64,000 nt of DNA, taken from Kitasatospora herbaricolor. Lineage in GTDB: Bacteria; Actinomycetota; Actinomycetes; Streptomycetales; Streptomycetaceae. Location: the NCBI RefSeq assembly GCF_030813695.1, contig NZ_JAUSVA010000002.1, positions 3,038,001 through 3,102,000 of the forward strand. The letters run 5' to 3'. Below the pieces are notes generated by a model. The model was not told the DNA's origin, did no database searches, and saw only the letters and a program-made list of their open reading frames with translations. How positions within the stretch are numbered: the first letter of the stretch is position 1; each line of letters starts with the position of its first letter. The position numbers and the translations under genes were made by a program. Positions 12,262-21,495 of the stretch are shown piece after piece.

Positions 12262-12286
12262 CCCCGGCCGCCCCGCCGGGCCGGGG
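12262..12286. terminator. Convergent terminator hairpin
   Basis: An 8-bp GC-only stem (12262-12269 with 12279-12286) lies between the inhibitor gene and the convergent unknown gene. Confidence 0.45.
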
Positions 12287-12315
12287 CCGCCCGGCGGTGG
12301 GCCGGCCCCGGCGGG

Positions 12316-12903
12316 TCAGCGGCCCTTCGCCTCGAACCGGACGAAGTCCCGGCCCCGCGGCCCGGCCTGCTCCAGCAGCGACTGGCCGACCACCGTGTCC
12401 GGCGCGCCCACCACCGCGCAGAGCCGCCGCAGCACGTCCTCACCGCTCGGCCGGCTGCCGTCCGGCGCCGGGTCGTTGCGGACCTCGGCGAGCGGGCCCG
12501 CCGCCCCGGGCACCAGCCCGGCCTTGCGGGTGATCTCCGCACAGTGCTTGTCCCAGCCAGCGCGCTGGGCGTCCCGTTGCCGCGGGTCCCCGGCCGGGGT
12601 CCAGTCGGCCGCCCAGCCCATCTCCAGGTAGCCGCCGCCGGGGAAGCAGGCCGTGGCGCAGGCGCCGCCCTGTTCGTCCCGGAGCAGCCAGACCGTCTCC
12701 TTGAGCTCGACCGCGAGGTCCCAGGCGGGGTTCCGCAGGCGGCCCGCCGAGATCCGCCCGAACCGGGGCCTGGGCGGGTCGAAGAGGACGCCGCTGCCCC
12801 GGCCGTCCGCCCCGGGGAAGAGGTAGCCGCCGAGCCTGGAGCGGCCCAGGGCCGCCAGCGTGCGCTCGGTCGGGGCGCCGGTGACTGCGGCGTAGGTGGG
12901 CAC
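12316..12903 (-). CDS. Conserved protein of unknown function
   Basis: 195 residues, GTG start at 12903 with only a weak ribosome site. The sequence contains Trp-rich segments (NPAWDLAVELKETVWLL and MGWAADWTP) and a Cys pair (GACATACF) but no motif that I recognise. No signal peptide or membrane segment. It lies 53 bp downstream of the M16-like gene on the same strand and may be co-transcribed with it. Codon use is normal for the chromosome, so I believe it is a real gene without assigning a role. Confidence 0.65.
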   Translation of the reverse strand: MPTYAAVTGAPTERTLAALGRSRLGGYLFPGADGRGSGVLFDPPRPRFGRISAGRLRNPAWDLAVELKETVWLLRDEQGGACATACFPGGGYLEMGWAADWTPAGDPRQRDAQRAGWDKHCAEITRKAGLVPGAAGPLAEVRNDPAPDGSRPSGEDVLRRLCAVVGAPDTVVGQSLLEQAGPRGRDFVRFEAKGR

Positions 12904-12955
12904 GGTGTGTTCCGATCGTTCGCTGGGCGGAGGGCGAAAACGCTTGAGCGGTGGG

Positions 12956-14434
12956 TCAGTTGTCCGCGCTGCGGAACCCGGAGGCGGCGTAGCGCAACTC
13001 CTCGGGCACGGCCGCGTCGAGGGCCCGCAGCCCGGGCGTGAGGCCGGCGAACATCTCCGGCAGGACGGGGATGACGCAGGGCGCGGCCCCGAACACCACC
13101 CGCCCGGGCCCCTGGATCTCCACCCCGACCACCTCCCGGTACGGGATGTGGTGCACCTCGCCGTCCGGGTTGCGCAGCCAGACGCCCGCGTCGTTCAGCA
13201 CCAGCCGGGCCCGTCGGGCCGCCGGGTGGAACAGCCGGTCCTTGACCGAGGGGCGGAACTGCTGCCCGTCGGCCGGCAGGCCGGCCGCGGTGCAGCGGGC
13301 CTCGGGCAGCGGGGAGCCGTCGGGCAGGCGCAGCGAGACCTCGGTCCCCGGGGGGACGACGAGCAGCGCGGAGTCCATCGCCCGGGCGAAGGCCTGGCGC
13401 ACCTGCTCCGCGGTGACCTTCTCCAGCAGTGCGAGCCGCTCCGGGACGGGCCGGTAGGGGGTGCCGAACAGTTCGGCCGAGGCCGCGAGTTCCAGCTCGA
13501 AGGAGACCGCGCGGGGGTCCAGGAACAGCTCCCGGGCGGCGGCGATCTCCTCGGCGACCTCCTCCTCCGAGGGGCCTTCGGCGGCCAGCTTCAGGGCTCC
13601 CTCCCAGAGCAGTACGGCGACCCGCTGCTCCTCGCCCTCCCGCGCGTCGAGGTGCACGACCCGCTCGCCCCGGCCGAGGCCGGCCGCCGCGGAGGCGCAG
13701 GAGACGTCGTAGCTGAGCCCGTGCTGGTGACGGGCGGTGTTGCGCAGGCGCTCCTGGAGGACGGCCAGCGCCAGCTGGAGCGGCTGGTCGGCCAGGTCGC
13801 AGTCGAGGCCGAGGCCCGGGCCCGGGACGGCGTCCTCCTGCCAGCGGGAGTGCGCCGTGCGGACCTGCTGGGCCTCGCCGCGGGCCGGGCGCGGCCCCGC
13901 CGGCAGCGGCAGCCGCAGGCCCTCCGGCGGCGGGCCGGTGAGGACGAGGACGGCGTTGCCGGCGTGGAAGAAGCGCGCGACGACGTCGCGGACCGCCTCC
14001 AGCGGGATGCGGTCCGGCCCGGGACCGTTCCAGGGGGCCAGGCCGAGCCCCTCGATGCCGTAACGGTGCGAGAGCAGGGCGCCGACGGTCGGGTGGCTGG
14101 CGCAGCCGTCCTCGGCCGCCAGGACGCCGCTCTCCTGCTCGATCCGCTGGACCGGAAGGTCCGCGAGCGCCTGGCAGACCAGCGTCAGGTAGGCGGCGAT
14201 CTGCTCGGGCCGTCCGGTGGCGGTGAACTGGGTGAGCTCCAGGTCGACCATGGCGTTGTGCTCGTGGTGCAGCCTGGGCAGGGTGCTCATCGCGAGGTGC
14301 TCGACGAGGTGCGTCACGCCGAGCGTGCGGAAGGTCTCGTCCCTCGCCCCGCAGCCGAACACCAGGGCGGCTTCGAGCGGGCCGGGGGCCTGCTCCCAGA
14401 GGACGGGGACTCCGTCGATGACATCACGATGCAT
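12956..14434 (-). CDS. M16-family peptidase-like protein with C-terminal PH-like part
   Basis: The N-terminal region carries the inverted zinc motif HLVEH in the context GVTHLVEHLAM, with the distal acidic stretch QESGVLAAEDG, as in insulinase/M16 peptidases. Motif residues are intact, so activity is possible. A second M16-like half follows (LQERLRNTARHQHGLSYDVS). The last 100 residues (LFHPAARRARLVLNDAGVWL to IPYREVVGVEI) look like a PH-like beta domain, which is not part of the usual M16 layout. The 492-residue length is close to a single bacterial M16 protein with an extra domain. No signal peptide, so cytoplasmic. Confidence 0.8.
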   Translation of the reverse strand: MHRDVIDGVPVLWEQAPGPLEAALVFGCGARDETFRTLGVTHLVEHLAMSTLPRLHHEHNAMVDLELTQFTATGRPEQIAAYLTLVCQALADLPVQRIEQESGVLAAEDGCASHPTVGALLSHRYGIEGLGLAPWNGPGPDRIPLEAVRDVVARFFHAGNAVLVLTGPPPEGLRLPLPAGPRPARGEAQQVRTAHSRWQEDAVPGPGLGLDCDLADQPLQLALAVLQERLRNTARHQHGLSYDVSCASAAAGLGRGERVVHLDAREGEEQRVAVLLWEGALKLAAEGPSEEEVAEEIAAARELFLDPRAVSFELELAASAELFGTPYRPVPERLALLEKVTAEQVRQAFARAMDSALLVVPPGTEVSLRLPDGSPLPEARCTAAGLPADGQQFRPSVKDRLFHPAARRARLVLNDAGVWLRNPDGEVHHIPYREVVGVEIQGPGRVVFGAAPCVIPVLPEMFAGLTPGLRALDAAVPEELRYAASGFRSADN

Positions 14435-14483
14435 CGGGCGATCATACGATTGCCCAGGTCAGATGGGGTCACGGGGCCCCCGG

Positions 14484-14509
14484 CGGCCGTGCCCCCGGGG
14501 GCACGGCCG
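14484..14509. terminator. era terminator hairpin
   Basis: A perfect 26-nt palindrome of two 13-base arms lies 14 bp past the era stop. It separates era from the M16-like gene. Confidence 0.65.
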
Positions 14510-14522
14510 GGCCGGCGGTCCG

Positions 14523-15464
14523 TCAGAAACCGAGCTTGCGCAGCTGCTTGGGGTCGCGCTGCCAGTCCTTGGCGACCTTGACGTGCAGGTCCAGGTAGAC
14601 AGGCGTGCCGAGCAACGCCTCGATGTGCTTGCGGGCGGTGGTGCCGACGTGCTTCAGGCGGGCGCCCTTGGCGCCGATCACGATGGCCTTCTGGCTCTGC
14701 CGCTCGATGTACACGTTGGCATGGATGTCGAGCAGCGGGCGGTCCGCCGGGCGGCCCTCGCGCGGGATCATCTCCTCGACCACCACGGCCAGCGAGTGCG
14801 GCAGCTCGTCGCGGACGCCCTCCAGGGCCGCCTCGCGGATCAGCTCGGCCACCATGACCTGCTCGGGCTCGTCGGTGAGGTCGCCGTCCGGGTAGAGCGG
14901 CGGGCCGGCCGGGAGCAGCGGGGTGAGCAGGTCGGCCAGCAGACCGACCTGGGTGTCGGCGACGGCGGAGACGGGGACGATCTCGGCCCACTCGATGCCG
15001 AGTTCCAGGCCGAGCTGGTGGATGGCGATCAGCTGGGCGGCCAGTGCCTTGGAGTCGACCAGGTCGGTCTTGGTGACGACGGCGACCTTGGGCGTCTTCT
15101 TGACCTCGGCGAGCTCCTTGGCGATGAACTTGTCGCCGGGGCCGAGCTTCTGGTCGGCGGGGAGGCAGAAGCCGATCACGTCGACCTCGGCCCAGGTGCT
15201 GCGGACCAGGTCGTTGAGGCGCTCGCCGAGGAGGGTGCGGGGCTTGTGCAGGCCGGGGGTGTCGACCAGCACGAGCTGGGCGTCCGGGCGGTGCACGATG
15301 CCGCGTACGGTGTGCCGGGTGGTCTGGGGGCGGTCGGAGGTGATCGCGACCTTCGTCCCCACCAGGGCGTTGGTCAGGGTCGACTTGCCCGCGTTGGGGC
15401 GGCCGACGAAGCACGCGAAGCCGGATCGGTAGGTGCCGGCCTGGGAGGGGGAAGTAACGCTCAT
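14523..15464 (-). CDS. era: GTPase Era
   Basis: Essential GTPase that matures the 16S rRNA 3' end and the small ribosomal subunit. G1 is GRPNAGKST, G2 and G3 are TSDRPQTTRH and DTPG, G4 is TKTD, and a C-terminal KH domain contains VIGAKGARLKHVG. The end KLGF is typical. The start ATG 15464 gives 313 residues; ATG 15473 would add three, and the ribosome sites do not decide between them. It lies downstream of the small membrane-protein gene in a streptomycete-typical block with ybeY and phoH. Confidence 0.96.
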   Translation of the reverse strand: MSVTSPSQAGTYRSGFACFVGRPNAGKSTLTNALVGTKVAITSDRPQTTRHTVRGIVHRPDAQLVLVDTPGLHKPRTLLGERLNDLVRSTWAEVDVIGFCLPADQKLGPGDKFIAKELAEVKKTPKVAVVTKTDLVDSKALAAQLIAIHQLGLELGIEWAEIVPVSAVADTQVGLLADLLTPLLPAGPPLYPDGDLTDEPEQVMVAELIREAALEGVRDELPHSLAVVVEEMIPREGRPADRPLLDIHANVYIERQSQKAIVIGAKGARLKHVGTTARKHIEALLGTPVYLDLHVKVAKDWQRDPKQLRKLGF

Positions 15465-15526
15465 GCGCCCCATTGTCCCTGATCACCAAGGTCTGGACGG
15501 ACAGGCCGCCGCAGCCCGGTCGCGCG

Positions 15527-15688
15527 CTACGGCTTCTTGCCGCCGCCGAGCGAGGCCAGGCCGCTGACCAGGACGATCACGAAGAGGGCGATCGAGCCGC
15601 CCAGCCACCAGGGCGAGCCGGTCTCCTGCCACTTGCCCATGCCCATCACGCTGGCCAGCAGCCCGGCGAAGAACGCCCACGTCCCCAT
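15527..15688 (-). CDS. Small conserved membrane protein
   Basis: 53 residues starting MGTWAFFAGLLASVMG and ending LASLGGGKKP, read from ATG 15688 with GGGGGAG 8 bp upstream. Two hydrophobic helices flank a GKWQETGSPWW turn, suggesting an inner-membrane hairpin with cytoplasmic basic ends. The order CDA-like gene, this gene, era recurs in streptomycetes as I remember it. Function unknown. Confidence 0.75.
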   Translation of the reverse strand: MGTWAFFAGLLASVMGMGKWQETGSPWWLGGSIALFVIVLVSGLASLGGGKKP

Positions 15689-15806
15689 CGTCCGGCTCCC
15701 CCGGTCAGGAGCTCCCCCCGGAGCTCTCCCGGTGAGATTATCCGTCGGATCGACGGGAGTGGGCGTCCGTCCGCCTGCCGGTCCGGCCGGCCCCGGCGGC
15801 CGTCGT

Positions 15807-16160
15807 TCAGCGGGCCTCGGCGGCCACCCGCAGGGCGCCGTCCGGGCCTGCGAGCAGCACCGGGGTGCCGGCGCCGCCGAGGTCGCGCACGGCGGCCAGG
15901 TCGGCCTCGGCGGGCTGCCCGGCCTCGGTGACCACGGCGGCCGCCTCCAGGCTGCGCGCCCCGCTGGCCACCGCCATCGCCACGGCCGTCTGCAGCGCGC
16001 TGAGCTTCAGCGACTCCAGGGCGACCGTGCCGGCGACGTAGGTGCGGCCGTTCTCGTCGCGCACCGCGGCCCCCTCCGCCACGCCGTTGCGGGCGCGGGC
16101 GGAACGGGCCAGGGTGATGATCTTCTTGTCCTCAGGGTCCAGCTCGGTGACATCACTCAT
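15807..16160 (-). CDS. Cytidine-deaminase-fold protein lacking the zinc site
   Basis: 117 residues aligning by pattern with cytidine deaminases: GAAVRDENGRTYVAG, then SLKLSALQTAVAMAV, then AAAVV. True enzymes have a C/H-A-E zinc motif where this protein has SALQTA, and a P-C-x-x-C motif where this one has only GAGTPVLL. With all metal ligands and the catalytic Glu absent it should not deaminate cytidine by the normal chemistry. Database labels of this gene as cytidine deaminase would be misleading. The start is ATG 16160 (MSDVTELDPED). It may be a structural or ligand-binding relic. Confidence 0.75.
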   Translation of the reverse strand: MSDVTELDPEDKKIITLARSARARNGVAEGAAVRDENGRTYVAGTVALESLKLSALQTAVAMAVASGARSLEAAAVVTEAGQPAEADLAAVRDLGGAGTPVLLAGPDGALRVAAEAR

Positions 16161-16308
16161 GCCGCAGAGCATAGGCCGCCGTGATCGTCGGGCGTCGGCG
16201 CGTTCCGACCGGCGGTCGCCCGGCCGCTCCGGGCGAGGCGGTCCCGGGCCGCGGCTGCCGGCCGGCCCGGGACCGCCGCGCGCCGGGTCGGCGCCCGACC
16301 GGGTCCGG

Positions 16309-16848
16309 TCAGTGCCCGATCGGGTTCGGCGGCCCCGGCTTGAGGACCTTCACGAACGCGGGCGGGCCGGAGGGCAGCGGCTCCTGGTCGCGGTGGCGCT
16401 TCTGCCAGTAGGGATTGTCGTGCGGCAGGTGGCTGCTCACCCGGCCGTACATGCCGAAGGTGAGGACGACGAATCCGAAGATGAAGGCGAACAGGCAGTT
16501 GGACATGCGGAAGTTGAGGATGTTCGCGTCCGGCCGGCCGAGCACGGTCAGGCCGTAGAAGCCGGAGAGCACGAACAGCACGCCGACGATCATGTTCAGG
16601 TTGGAGGCGAAGTTGCCGCCCACCACCGCGCCGCCGACGAGTACGACGCCCATCACCACGGAGAGCAGGCTCAGCGCGCCGTTGGTGGACATGCCCGCGA
16701 TGTGGTTGCCGCTGGTGGACAGGAAACCCGGGTGGTCCAGCAGCCCGAGGATCCCGAAGACCAGCAGGAACACGCCGCCCAGGCCCGCGCTGTACCGGTA
16801 GACCGAGGCCAGCCGGTGGTCGACGGGCAGTTCGTCTTGCAGTTTCAT
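16309..16848 (-). CDS. DUF4383 membrane protein
   Basis: 179 residues with four hydrophobic helices (GVFLLVFGILGLL, LSVVMGVVLVGGAVVGG, MIVGVLFVLSGFYGL, FAFIFGFVVLTFGMYG) and conserved loops including NPYW in the C-terminal tail. The start is ATG 16848, with GGAGGT 4 bp away. The frame extends upstream but lacks another ribosome site. It belongs to the actinobacterial DUF4383 family, of unknown role. Two copies of the palindromic sequence TGTCCGACA lie 110-160 bp upstream and may control it. Confidence 0.85.
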   Translation of the reverse strand: MKLQDELPVDHRLASVYRYSAGLGGVFLLVFGILGLLDHPGFLSTSGNHIAGMSTNGALSLLSVVMGVVLVGGAVVGGNFASNLNMIVGVLFVLSGFYGLTVLGRPDANILNFRMSNCLFAFIFGFVVLTFGMYGRVSSHLPHDNPYWQKRHRDQEPLPSGPPAFVKVLKPGPPNPIGH

Positions 16849-16966
16849 GGAGACCTCCACGATGCGGAAGAAGCCGTGGACCGCCCCCCGGACGGACAAC
16901 GCGCCCCGCGTTCCACGCTACGCCCGATCCCGGGGACCGCATGGCGGCGGGCGCGGGCCCTGGGGC

Positions 16967-17006
16967 GTGTCCGACACTTCCCGCCGGGCGCGCGAATTGT
17001 CCGACA
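16967..17006. promoter_or_regulatory. Paired TGTCCGACA operator candidate
   Basis: GTGTCCGACAC at 16967-16977 is a perfect 11-bp palindrome, and TGTCCGACA recurs at 16998-17006. The centres are 30 bp apart (about three turns), upstream of the DUF4383 gene and just after the small zinc-ribbon-like gene. No regulator is identified. Confidence 0.4.
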
Positions 17007-17010
17007 CGGC

Positions 17011-17247
17011 CTAGCGGTGCGGGTCGCCCGACCCGTGCGGCACCTCGTGCAGGTACAGCGAACCGCACTGCTGGCAGGCCGGCCGCTCGGTCCTGCCCCA
17101 GTCGTCCTCCGGGCGGGTCTCCGCGTCCGGGTCGATCGTCCGGCCGCACATCGCCTCGGTGGCCCCGACGGTGCGCATGATGTGCCAGGTCCTGACGCCG
17201 CCGGACCGGCCCTGCGGGCCGTACTCAGCGCGCAACTCATGAGTCAT
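17011..17247 (-). CDS. Small conserved Cys-containing protein
   Basis: 78 residues from ATG 17247 (MTHELRAEYG). Conserved-looking features are TWHIMRTVGATEAMCGRTID and RPACQQCGSLYLHEV, that is one Cys plus a CxxC, with several His residues able to bind a metal. The family is widespread in streptomycetes with no known function. An ATG 36 bp upstream is in frame, but the chosen start matches the family. It sits between the CorC-like and DUF4383 genes, all on the same strand. Confidence 0.65.
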   Translation of the reverse strand: MTHELRAEYGPQGRSGGVRTWHIMRTVGATEAMCGRTIDPDAETRPEDDWGRTERPACQQCGSLYLHEVPHGSGDPHR

Positions 17248-17346
17248 GACCACATCGTGGTGACGTGCCCGGCGGCCGGGCAACTCGTGCTGAGCCTTCC
17301 GGGGCGGGCCGCGCCCGCCCCGGAGGGTCCTCGTCCGTCGCCCCGG

Positions 17347-18687
17347 TCAGCGCCCGTCGGCGCGGTCGGCGTCCTCGCCGTCGCCGTCGTCCACCGGGCG
17401 GACGGGGGCGGCCACCACCGTGCCGATCCGGTTGCGCCGGCCGGCCGAGCTCTCGGCCGTCAGCAGGATGGCGCTGAGGTCGGTGCCGGCGTCCTCCGGC
17501 AGCGGTATCTCGCAGGACGACCCGGGGATCGGCACCCGGCCGAGGTGCTTGGCGAGCAGGCCGCCCACGGTCTCGACGTCCTCGTCCTCCAGCTCGATGC
17601 CGAACAGGTCGCCGAGGTCCTCCACGAGCAGCCGGGCGGTGATCCGGTACGAGCCGTCGCCGAGGTCCTCGACGGGTGCGATCTCCCGGTCGTACTCGTC
17701 GGTGATCTCACCGACGATCTCCTCCAGGATGTCCTCGATGGTGACCAGGCCGGCCGTGCCGCCGTACTCGTCGATCACGATCGCGACGTGCGAGCGCATC
17801 TGCTGCATCTCGCGCAGCAGGTCGCCGGCCGGCTTGCTGTCGGGGATGAAGACGGCCGGGCGCATCATGCCGCCGACCGGCTCGGACTCGGCGTCACGGT
17901 TGATGTGGGTGAGGCGTACGAGGTCCTTGAGGTAGACCATGCCCACCACGTCGTCCTCGTTGTCGCCGACCACCGGGATCCGCGAGAAGCCGGAACGCAG
18001 CGCCAGCGTGAGGGCCTGCCGGACGGTCTTGTGGCGCTCGATCATCACCAGGTCGGTGCGCGGCACCATCACCTCGCGCACGATGGTGTCGCCCAGCTCG
18101 AAGACCGAGTGCACCATCCGGCGCTCGTCGTCCTCGATCAGGTCGTCCTTCTCGGCCAGGTCGACCAGGGCCCGCAGCTCCGCCTCGGAGGCGAACGGAC
18201 CCTCCCGGTAGCCCTTTCCGGGGGTCAGCGCGTTGCCGGTCAGGATCAGCAGCCGCGGGATCGGGCCGAGGATCCGGGCCAGCGGCAGCAGCACGAAGGC
18301 CGCCGCCGTGACGGTGCTCAGCGGGTGCTGACGGCCGATCGTGCGCGGCGAGACGCCGACCGCGACGAACGACACCAGCACCATCACCCCGAACGCCAGC
18401 AGCACGGCCTGCCAGGTCGGCTCCACGTTGCGGACACAGACCACGGTGACCATGACCGCCGCCGCCATCTCGCTGGCCACCCGGATCAGGGTGGCCAGGT
18501 TGAGGTAGCGGATCGGGTCGGAGGCCAGCGTCAGCATCCGGTCGGCGCCGCGCCGGCCGGCCCGGACGGCCTCCTCGGCGCGGAACCGGGAGACCCGGGA
18601 GATGCCCGCCTCGGCGCAGGCGGCCAGCCACCCGACGCCGGTGAGCAGGACGGCGCCCAGGATGAAGCTCGTACTCTCGCCACTCAC
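17347..18687 (-). CDS. Hemolysin C / CNNM-type CBS membrane protein
   Basis: 446 residues. The N-terminal CNNM (DUF21) membrane domain has about three helices (residues 1-135). It is followed by a CBS pair (VMVPRTDLVMIERHKTV to IPVVGDNEDDVVGMVYLKDL, then HVAIVIDEYGGTAGLVTIEDILEEIVGEI) and a C-terminal CorC/HlyC domain. Such proteins take part in Mg2+ or Co2+ homeostasis; hemolysis is not implied. The GTG start at 18687 lies 20 bp after ybeY, so the gene is probably in the phoH-ybeY operon. The longer open frame upstream overlaps ybeY and is rejected. Confidence 0.9.
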   Translation of the reverse strand: MSGESTSFILGAVLLTGVGWLAACAEAGISRVSRFRAEEAVRAGRRGADRMLTLASDPIRYLNLATLIRVASEMAAAVMVTVVCVRNVEPTWQAVLLAFGVMVLVSFVAVGVSPRTIGRQHPLSTVTAAAFVLLPLARILGPIPRLLILTGNALTPGKGYREGPFASEAELRALVDLAEKDDLIEDDERRMVHSVFELGDTIVREVMVPRTDLVMIERHKTVRQALTLALRSGFSRIPVVGDNEDDVVGMVYLKDLVRLTHINRDAESEPVGGMMRPAVFIPDSKPAGDLLREMQQMRSHVAIVIDEYGGTAGLVTIEDILEEIVGEITDEYDREIAPVEDLGDGSYRITARLLVEDLGDLFGIELEDEDVETVGGLLAKHLGRVPIPGSSCEIPLPEDAGTDLSAILLTAESSAGRRNRIGTVVAAPVRPVDDGDGEDADRADGR

Positions 18688-18706
18688 AGCGGACCGGACC
18701 CCGCGC

Positions 18707-19201
18707 TCAGTGGGTGGTGGGGGCCGGCGAGATGCCGCCGAGGCCCCGACCGGCACGCCAGTCGTCCAGGATCCGCTTCTGGAGCGCGAACATCTCGCGC
18801 TCCTCGTCCGGCTCCTCGTGGTCGTAGCCGAGCACGTGCAGCACCCCGTGGACGGTGAGCAGCTGCAGCTCCTCGTCCATCGAGTGCTTCGACGGCGCCG
18901 CCTCGCCCTGCTGCTTGGCGACCTCCGGGCAGAGCACGATGTCACCGAGCAGGCCCTGCGGCAGCTCGTCGCCCTCCTTGCCGGGACGCAGTTCGTCCAT
19001 CGGGAAGGACATCACGTCGGTGGGGCCCGGCAGGTCCATCCACTGGATGTGGAGCTCCTCCATCGCCGCGCTGTCCACCAGGATCACGGACAGTTCGGAC
19101 TGCGGGTGGATCCGCATCTTGTCGAGGGCGTAGCGGGCGATGTCGAGGATGGAGTCCTCGTCGGCGTCCCAACCGGACTCGTTGGCGATGTCGATCGACA
19201 T
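18707..19201 (-). CDS. ybeY: Endoribonuclease YbeY
   Basis: rRNA maturation and ribosome quality-control RNase. The zinc-binding signature [11 protein letters not shown] is intact near residue 120, and the conserved [14 protein letters not shown] strand precedes it. The 164-residue length is normal; the C-terminal tail after the motif is streptomycete-like. It starts at ATG 19201, 14 bp after phoH. It forms with phoH, the CBS protein gene and era the usual actinobacterial RNA-metabolism block. Confidence 0.95.
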   Translation of the reverse strand: MSIDIANESGWDADEDSILDIARYALDKMRIHPQSELSVILVDSAAMEELHIQWMDLPGPTDVMSFPMDELRPGKEGDELPQGLLGDIVLCPEVAKQQGEAAPSKHSMDEELQLLTVHGVLHVLGYDHEEPDEEREMFALQKRILDDWRAGRGLGGISPAPTTH

Positions 19202-19215
19202 GGAGGGGCTGTTAC

Positions 19216-20355
19216 TCAGCTTTCGGTGCGATGGGACTGGCGGGGTGCCCGGGCCGACGGCGGCTTGACGGTGCGCCGCTGGGAGGGCTTGCGGGCGGGC
19301 GGGGTGTTCTCCTCGGCCTCCTGGCGGGCGTCCCAGGCCTCGTAGGCGTCCACGATCCGGCCGACCAGCTTGTGGCGGACCACATCGGTGCTGGTGAGGA
19401 CGGAGAAGTGGATGTCGGGGACGTCCACGAGGATCTCCTGGACGACCTTGAGACCGCTGCGGGTGCTGCCCGGGAGGTCGATCTGGCTGGTGTCGCCGGT
19501 GACCACCACCCGGGAGTTGAAACCGAGGCGGGTGAGGAACATCTTCATCTGCTCGGGGGAGGTGTTCTGGGCCTCGTCCAGGATGATGAAGGCGTCGTTG
19601 AGGGTGCGCCCGCGCATGTAGGCGAGCGGGGCGACCTCGATCGTCCCGGCGGCCATCAGCCGCGGGATCGAGTCCGGGTCCATCATGTCGTGCAGCGCGT
19701 CGTAGAGCGGGCGCAGGTACGGGTCGATCTTCTCGTAGAGGGTGCCGGGCAGGAAGCCCAGCCGCTCCCCCGCCTCGACGGCGGGCCGGGTCAGGATGAT
19801 CCGGTTGACCTCCTTGGCCTGCAGGGCCTGCACGGCCTTGGCCATCGCGAGATAGGTCTTGCCGGTACCGGCCGGGCCGAGGCCGAAGACGATCGTGTGC
19901 TTGTCGATGGCGTCGACGTAGCGCTGCTGGTTGAGGGTCTTGGGGCGGATGGTCCGGCCGCGGTTGGAGAGGATGTTCGCGGTGAACACCTGGGACGGCG
20001 ACGGGTCGTCCGGGTTGTCCCCGGCGTTGCGCAGCATCGCGATCGAACGCTCCACGGCGTCCTCCGTCAGGGGCTGGCCGGTGCGCAGCACCAGCATCAT
20101 CTCGTTGAAGAGCTCCTGCACGAGGGCGACCTCGGCGCGCTCCCCGGTCGCGGTGACCTCGTTGCCCCGGACGTGGATGTCGGCGGCCGGGAACGACCGC
20201 TCGATCACGCGCAGCAGCGAGTCGGTGGCACCGAGCAGGGTGACCATCGGGTGCTTCTCGGGAATGACGATCCTGGCGCTGGCGACCCGCTCGGAGCCGG
20301 CCGCCTCGGCAGGCCGCGACTGTCCGTTCGTACGGGTATGTGATGTGTTACTCAT
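19216..20355 (-). CDS. phoH: PhoH-like ATPase
   Basis: Cytoplasmic ATPase of the PhoH family, linked to RNA processing through its fixed pairing with ybeY. Walker A is GPAGTGKT (near residue 155), Walker B with the family tag is FIILDEAQN, and sensor-like [14 protein letters not shown] follows. A KH-like RNA-binding portion precedes the ATPase domain ([13 protein letters not shown]). The C-terminus is basic and Pro/Ser-rich. The start is ATG 20355, first gene of the phoH-ybeY-CBS operon. Confidence 0.94.
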   Translation of the reverse strand: MSNTSHTRTNGQSRPAEAAGSERVASARIVIPEKHPMVTLLGATDSLLRVIERSFPAADIHVRGNEVTATGERAEVALVQELFNEMMLVLRTGQPLTEDAVERSIAMLRNAGDNPDDPSPSQVFTANILSNRGRTIRPKTLNQQRYVDAIDKHTIVFGLGPAGTGKTYLAMAKAVQALQAKEVNRIILTRPAVEAGERLGFLPGTLYEKIDPYLRPLYDALHDMMDPDSIPRLMAAGTIEVAPLAYMRGRTLNDAFIILDEAQNTSPEQMKMFLTRLGFNSRVVVTGDTSQIDLPGSTRSGLKVVQEILVDVPDIHFSVLTSTDVVRHKLVGRIVDAYEAWDARQEAEENTPPARKPSQRRTVKPPSARAPRQSHRTES

Positions 20356-20573
20356 AGGTCGGCGCTGAGGCCTGCCTCATCCCATCCGTGGTCTCGTGGT
20401 GCCGCTCGGTCGGTCCGGGGTCACCAGGGTACGCCGCGCGCGTGATCGCCGGGGCGGTGCGGCGCCACCTCCCGGCGGACGAATCGCGCACGCGGTCGAT
20501 GCTCCGGCAGTTCCGGGGCCGATGCGACTGGTTTTCCGGGCCGGGCACCGAGGCCGTCCAAATTCCGACGCGG

Positions 20574-21491
20574 TCAACGCCGGGGCGGGACGGGCACCCG
20601 GGCGAGGTCCTCGGCGACCACGATCTCCCCGTCGAAGTACCGGCGGGCCTCGGCCAGGTGGCCGCCGAGGTCCGGGTAGCGCTGGGAGAAGTGGGTGAGC
20701 ACCAGGGTCCGGGCGCCCGCCTCCGCGGCCACCTGGGCGGCCTGCCCGGCGGTGAGGTGGCCGTGCTCGCGGGCCAGGTGCGCGTCGGCGTCCAGGAAGG
20801 TCGCCTCCATCACCAGCAGGTCGGCGCCCTCGGCCAGCTCGCCGACGCCGTCGCAGAGCCGGGTGTCCATCACGAAGGCGAACCGCTGACCCGGCCGCGG
20901 CTCGCTGACCTCGTCCAGGGTGACCGTCCGGCCGTCCACCTCGACGGCGCCCTGGTGCTGCAGCCGCCCCACCGCCGGGCCGAAGACGCCCAGCTCGGCG
21001 AGGCGCTCCGGCACCAGCCGGCGGCCGTCCGGCTCGGCCAGCCGGTAGCCGAAGGACTCCACGGGGTGCGACAGGCGGACGGCGTCCAGCGTGAACCGGG
21101 CCCCGGGGACGGGCAGCGGGCCCGCCTCCTCCACCGGGTGCGGGCGCAGCACGGCCGTCTCGTGGAAGGCCGTGGCGTGCCGCAGCCGGTGGAAGAAGAC
21201 CTCGCCGGAGGCCGGGAAGTAGACGTCCACCGGGTGCGGCACCCGGTCCAGGTTGATCCGCTGGATCACCCCGGCCAGGCCCAGGCAGTGGTCGCCGTGG
21301 AAGTGCGTGACGCCGATCCGGGTGATCTGGGTGGCGGAGACCCCGGCGTGCAGCATCTGCCGCTGGGTGCCCTCGCCGGGGTCGAAGAGCAGGCCCTCGC
21401 CGTCCCAGCGGAGCAGGTAGCCGTTGTGGTTGCGGTGCCGGGTGGGCACCTGGCTGGCGGTGCCCAGGACGACGAGTTCGCGTTGCGACAC
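20574..21491 (-). CDS. rnz: Ribonuclease Z family metallo-beta-lactamase
   Basis: Processes tRNA 3' ends in the family. The metal motif [11 protein letters not shown] (near residue 60) and [14 protein letters not shown] and [10 protein letters not shown] give the remaining ligands. The N-terminal [22 protein letters not shown] strand matches bacterial RNase Z (305 residues). The GTG start at 21491 (SQRELVVLG) lies 4 bp after the HIT stop. The upstream in-frame ATG at 21575 would overlap HIT. Co-transcribed with the HIT gene. Confidence 0.9.
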   Translation of the reverse strand: MSQRELVVLGTASQVPTRHRNHNGYLLRWDGEGLLFDPGEGTQRQMLHAGVSATQITRIGVTHFHGDHCLGLAGVIQRINLDRVPHPVDVYFPASGEVFFHRLRHATAFHETAVLRPHPVEEAGPLPVPGARFTLDAVRLSHPVESFGYRLAEPDGRRLVPERLAELGVFGPAVGRLQHQGAVEVDGRTVTLDEVSEPRPGQRFAFVMDTRLCDGVGELAEGADLLVMEATFLDADAHLAREHGHLTAGQAAQVAAEAGARTLVLTHFSQRYPDLGGHLAEARRYFDGEIVVAEDLARVPVPPRR

Positions 21492-21495
21492 GGTG

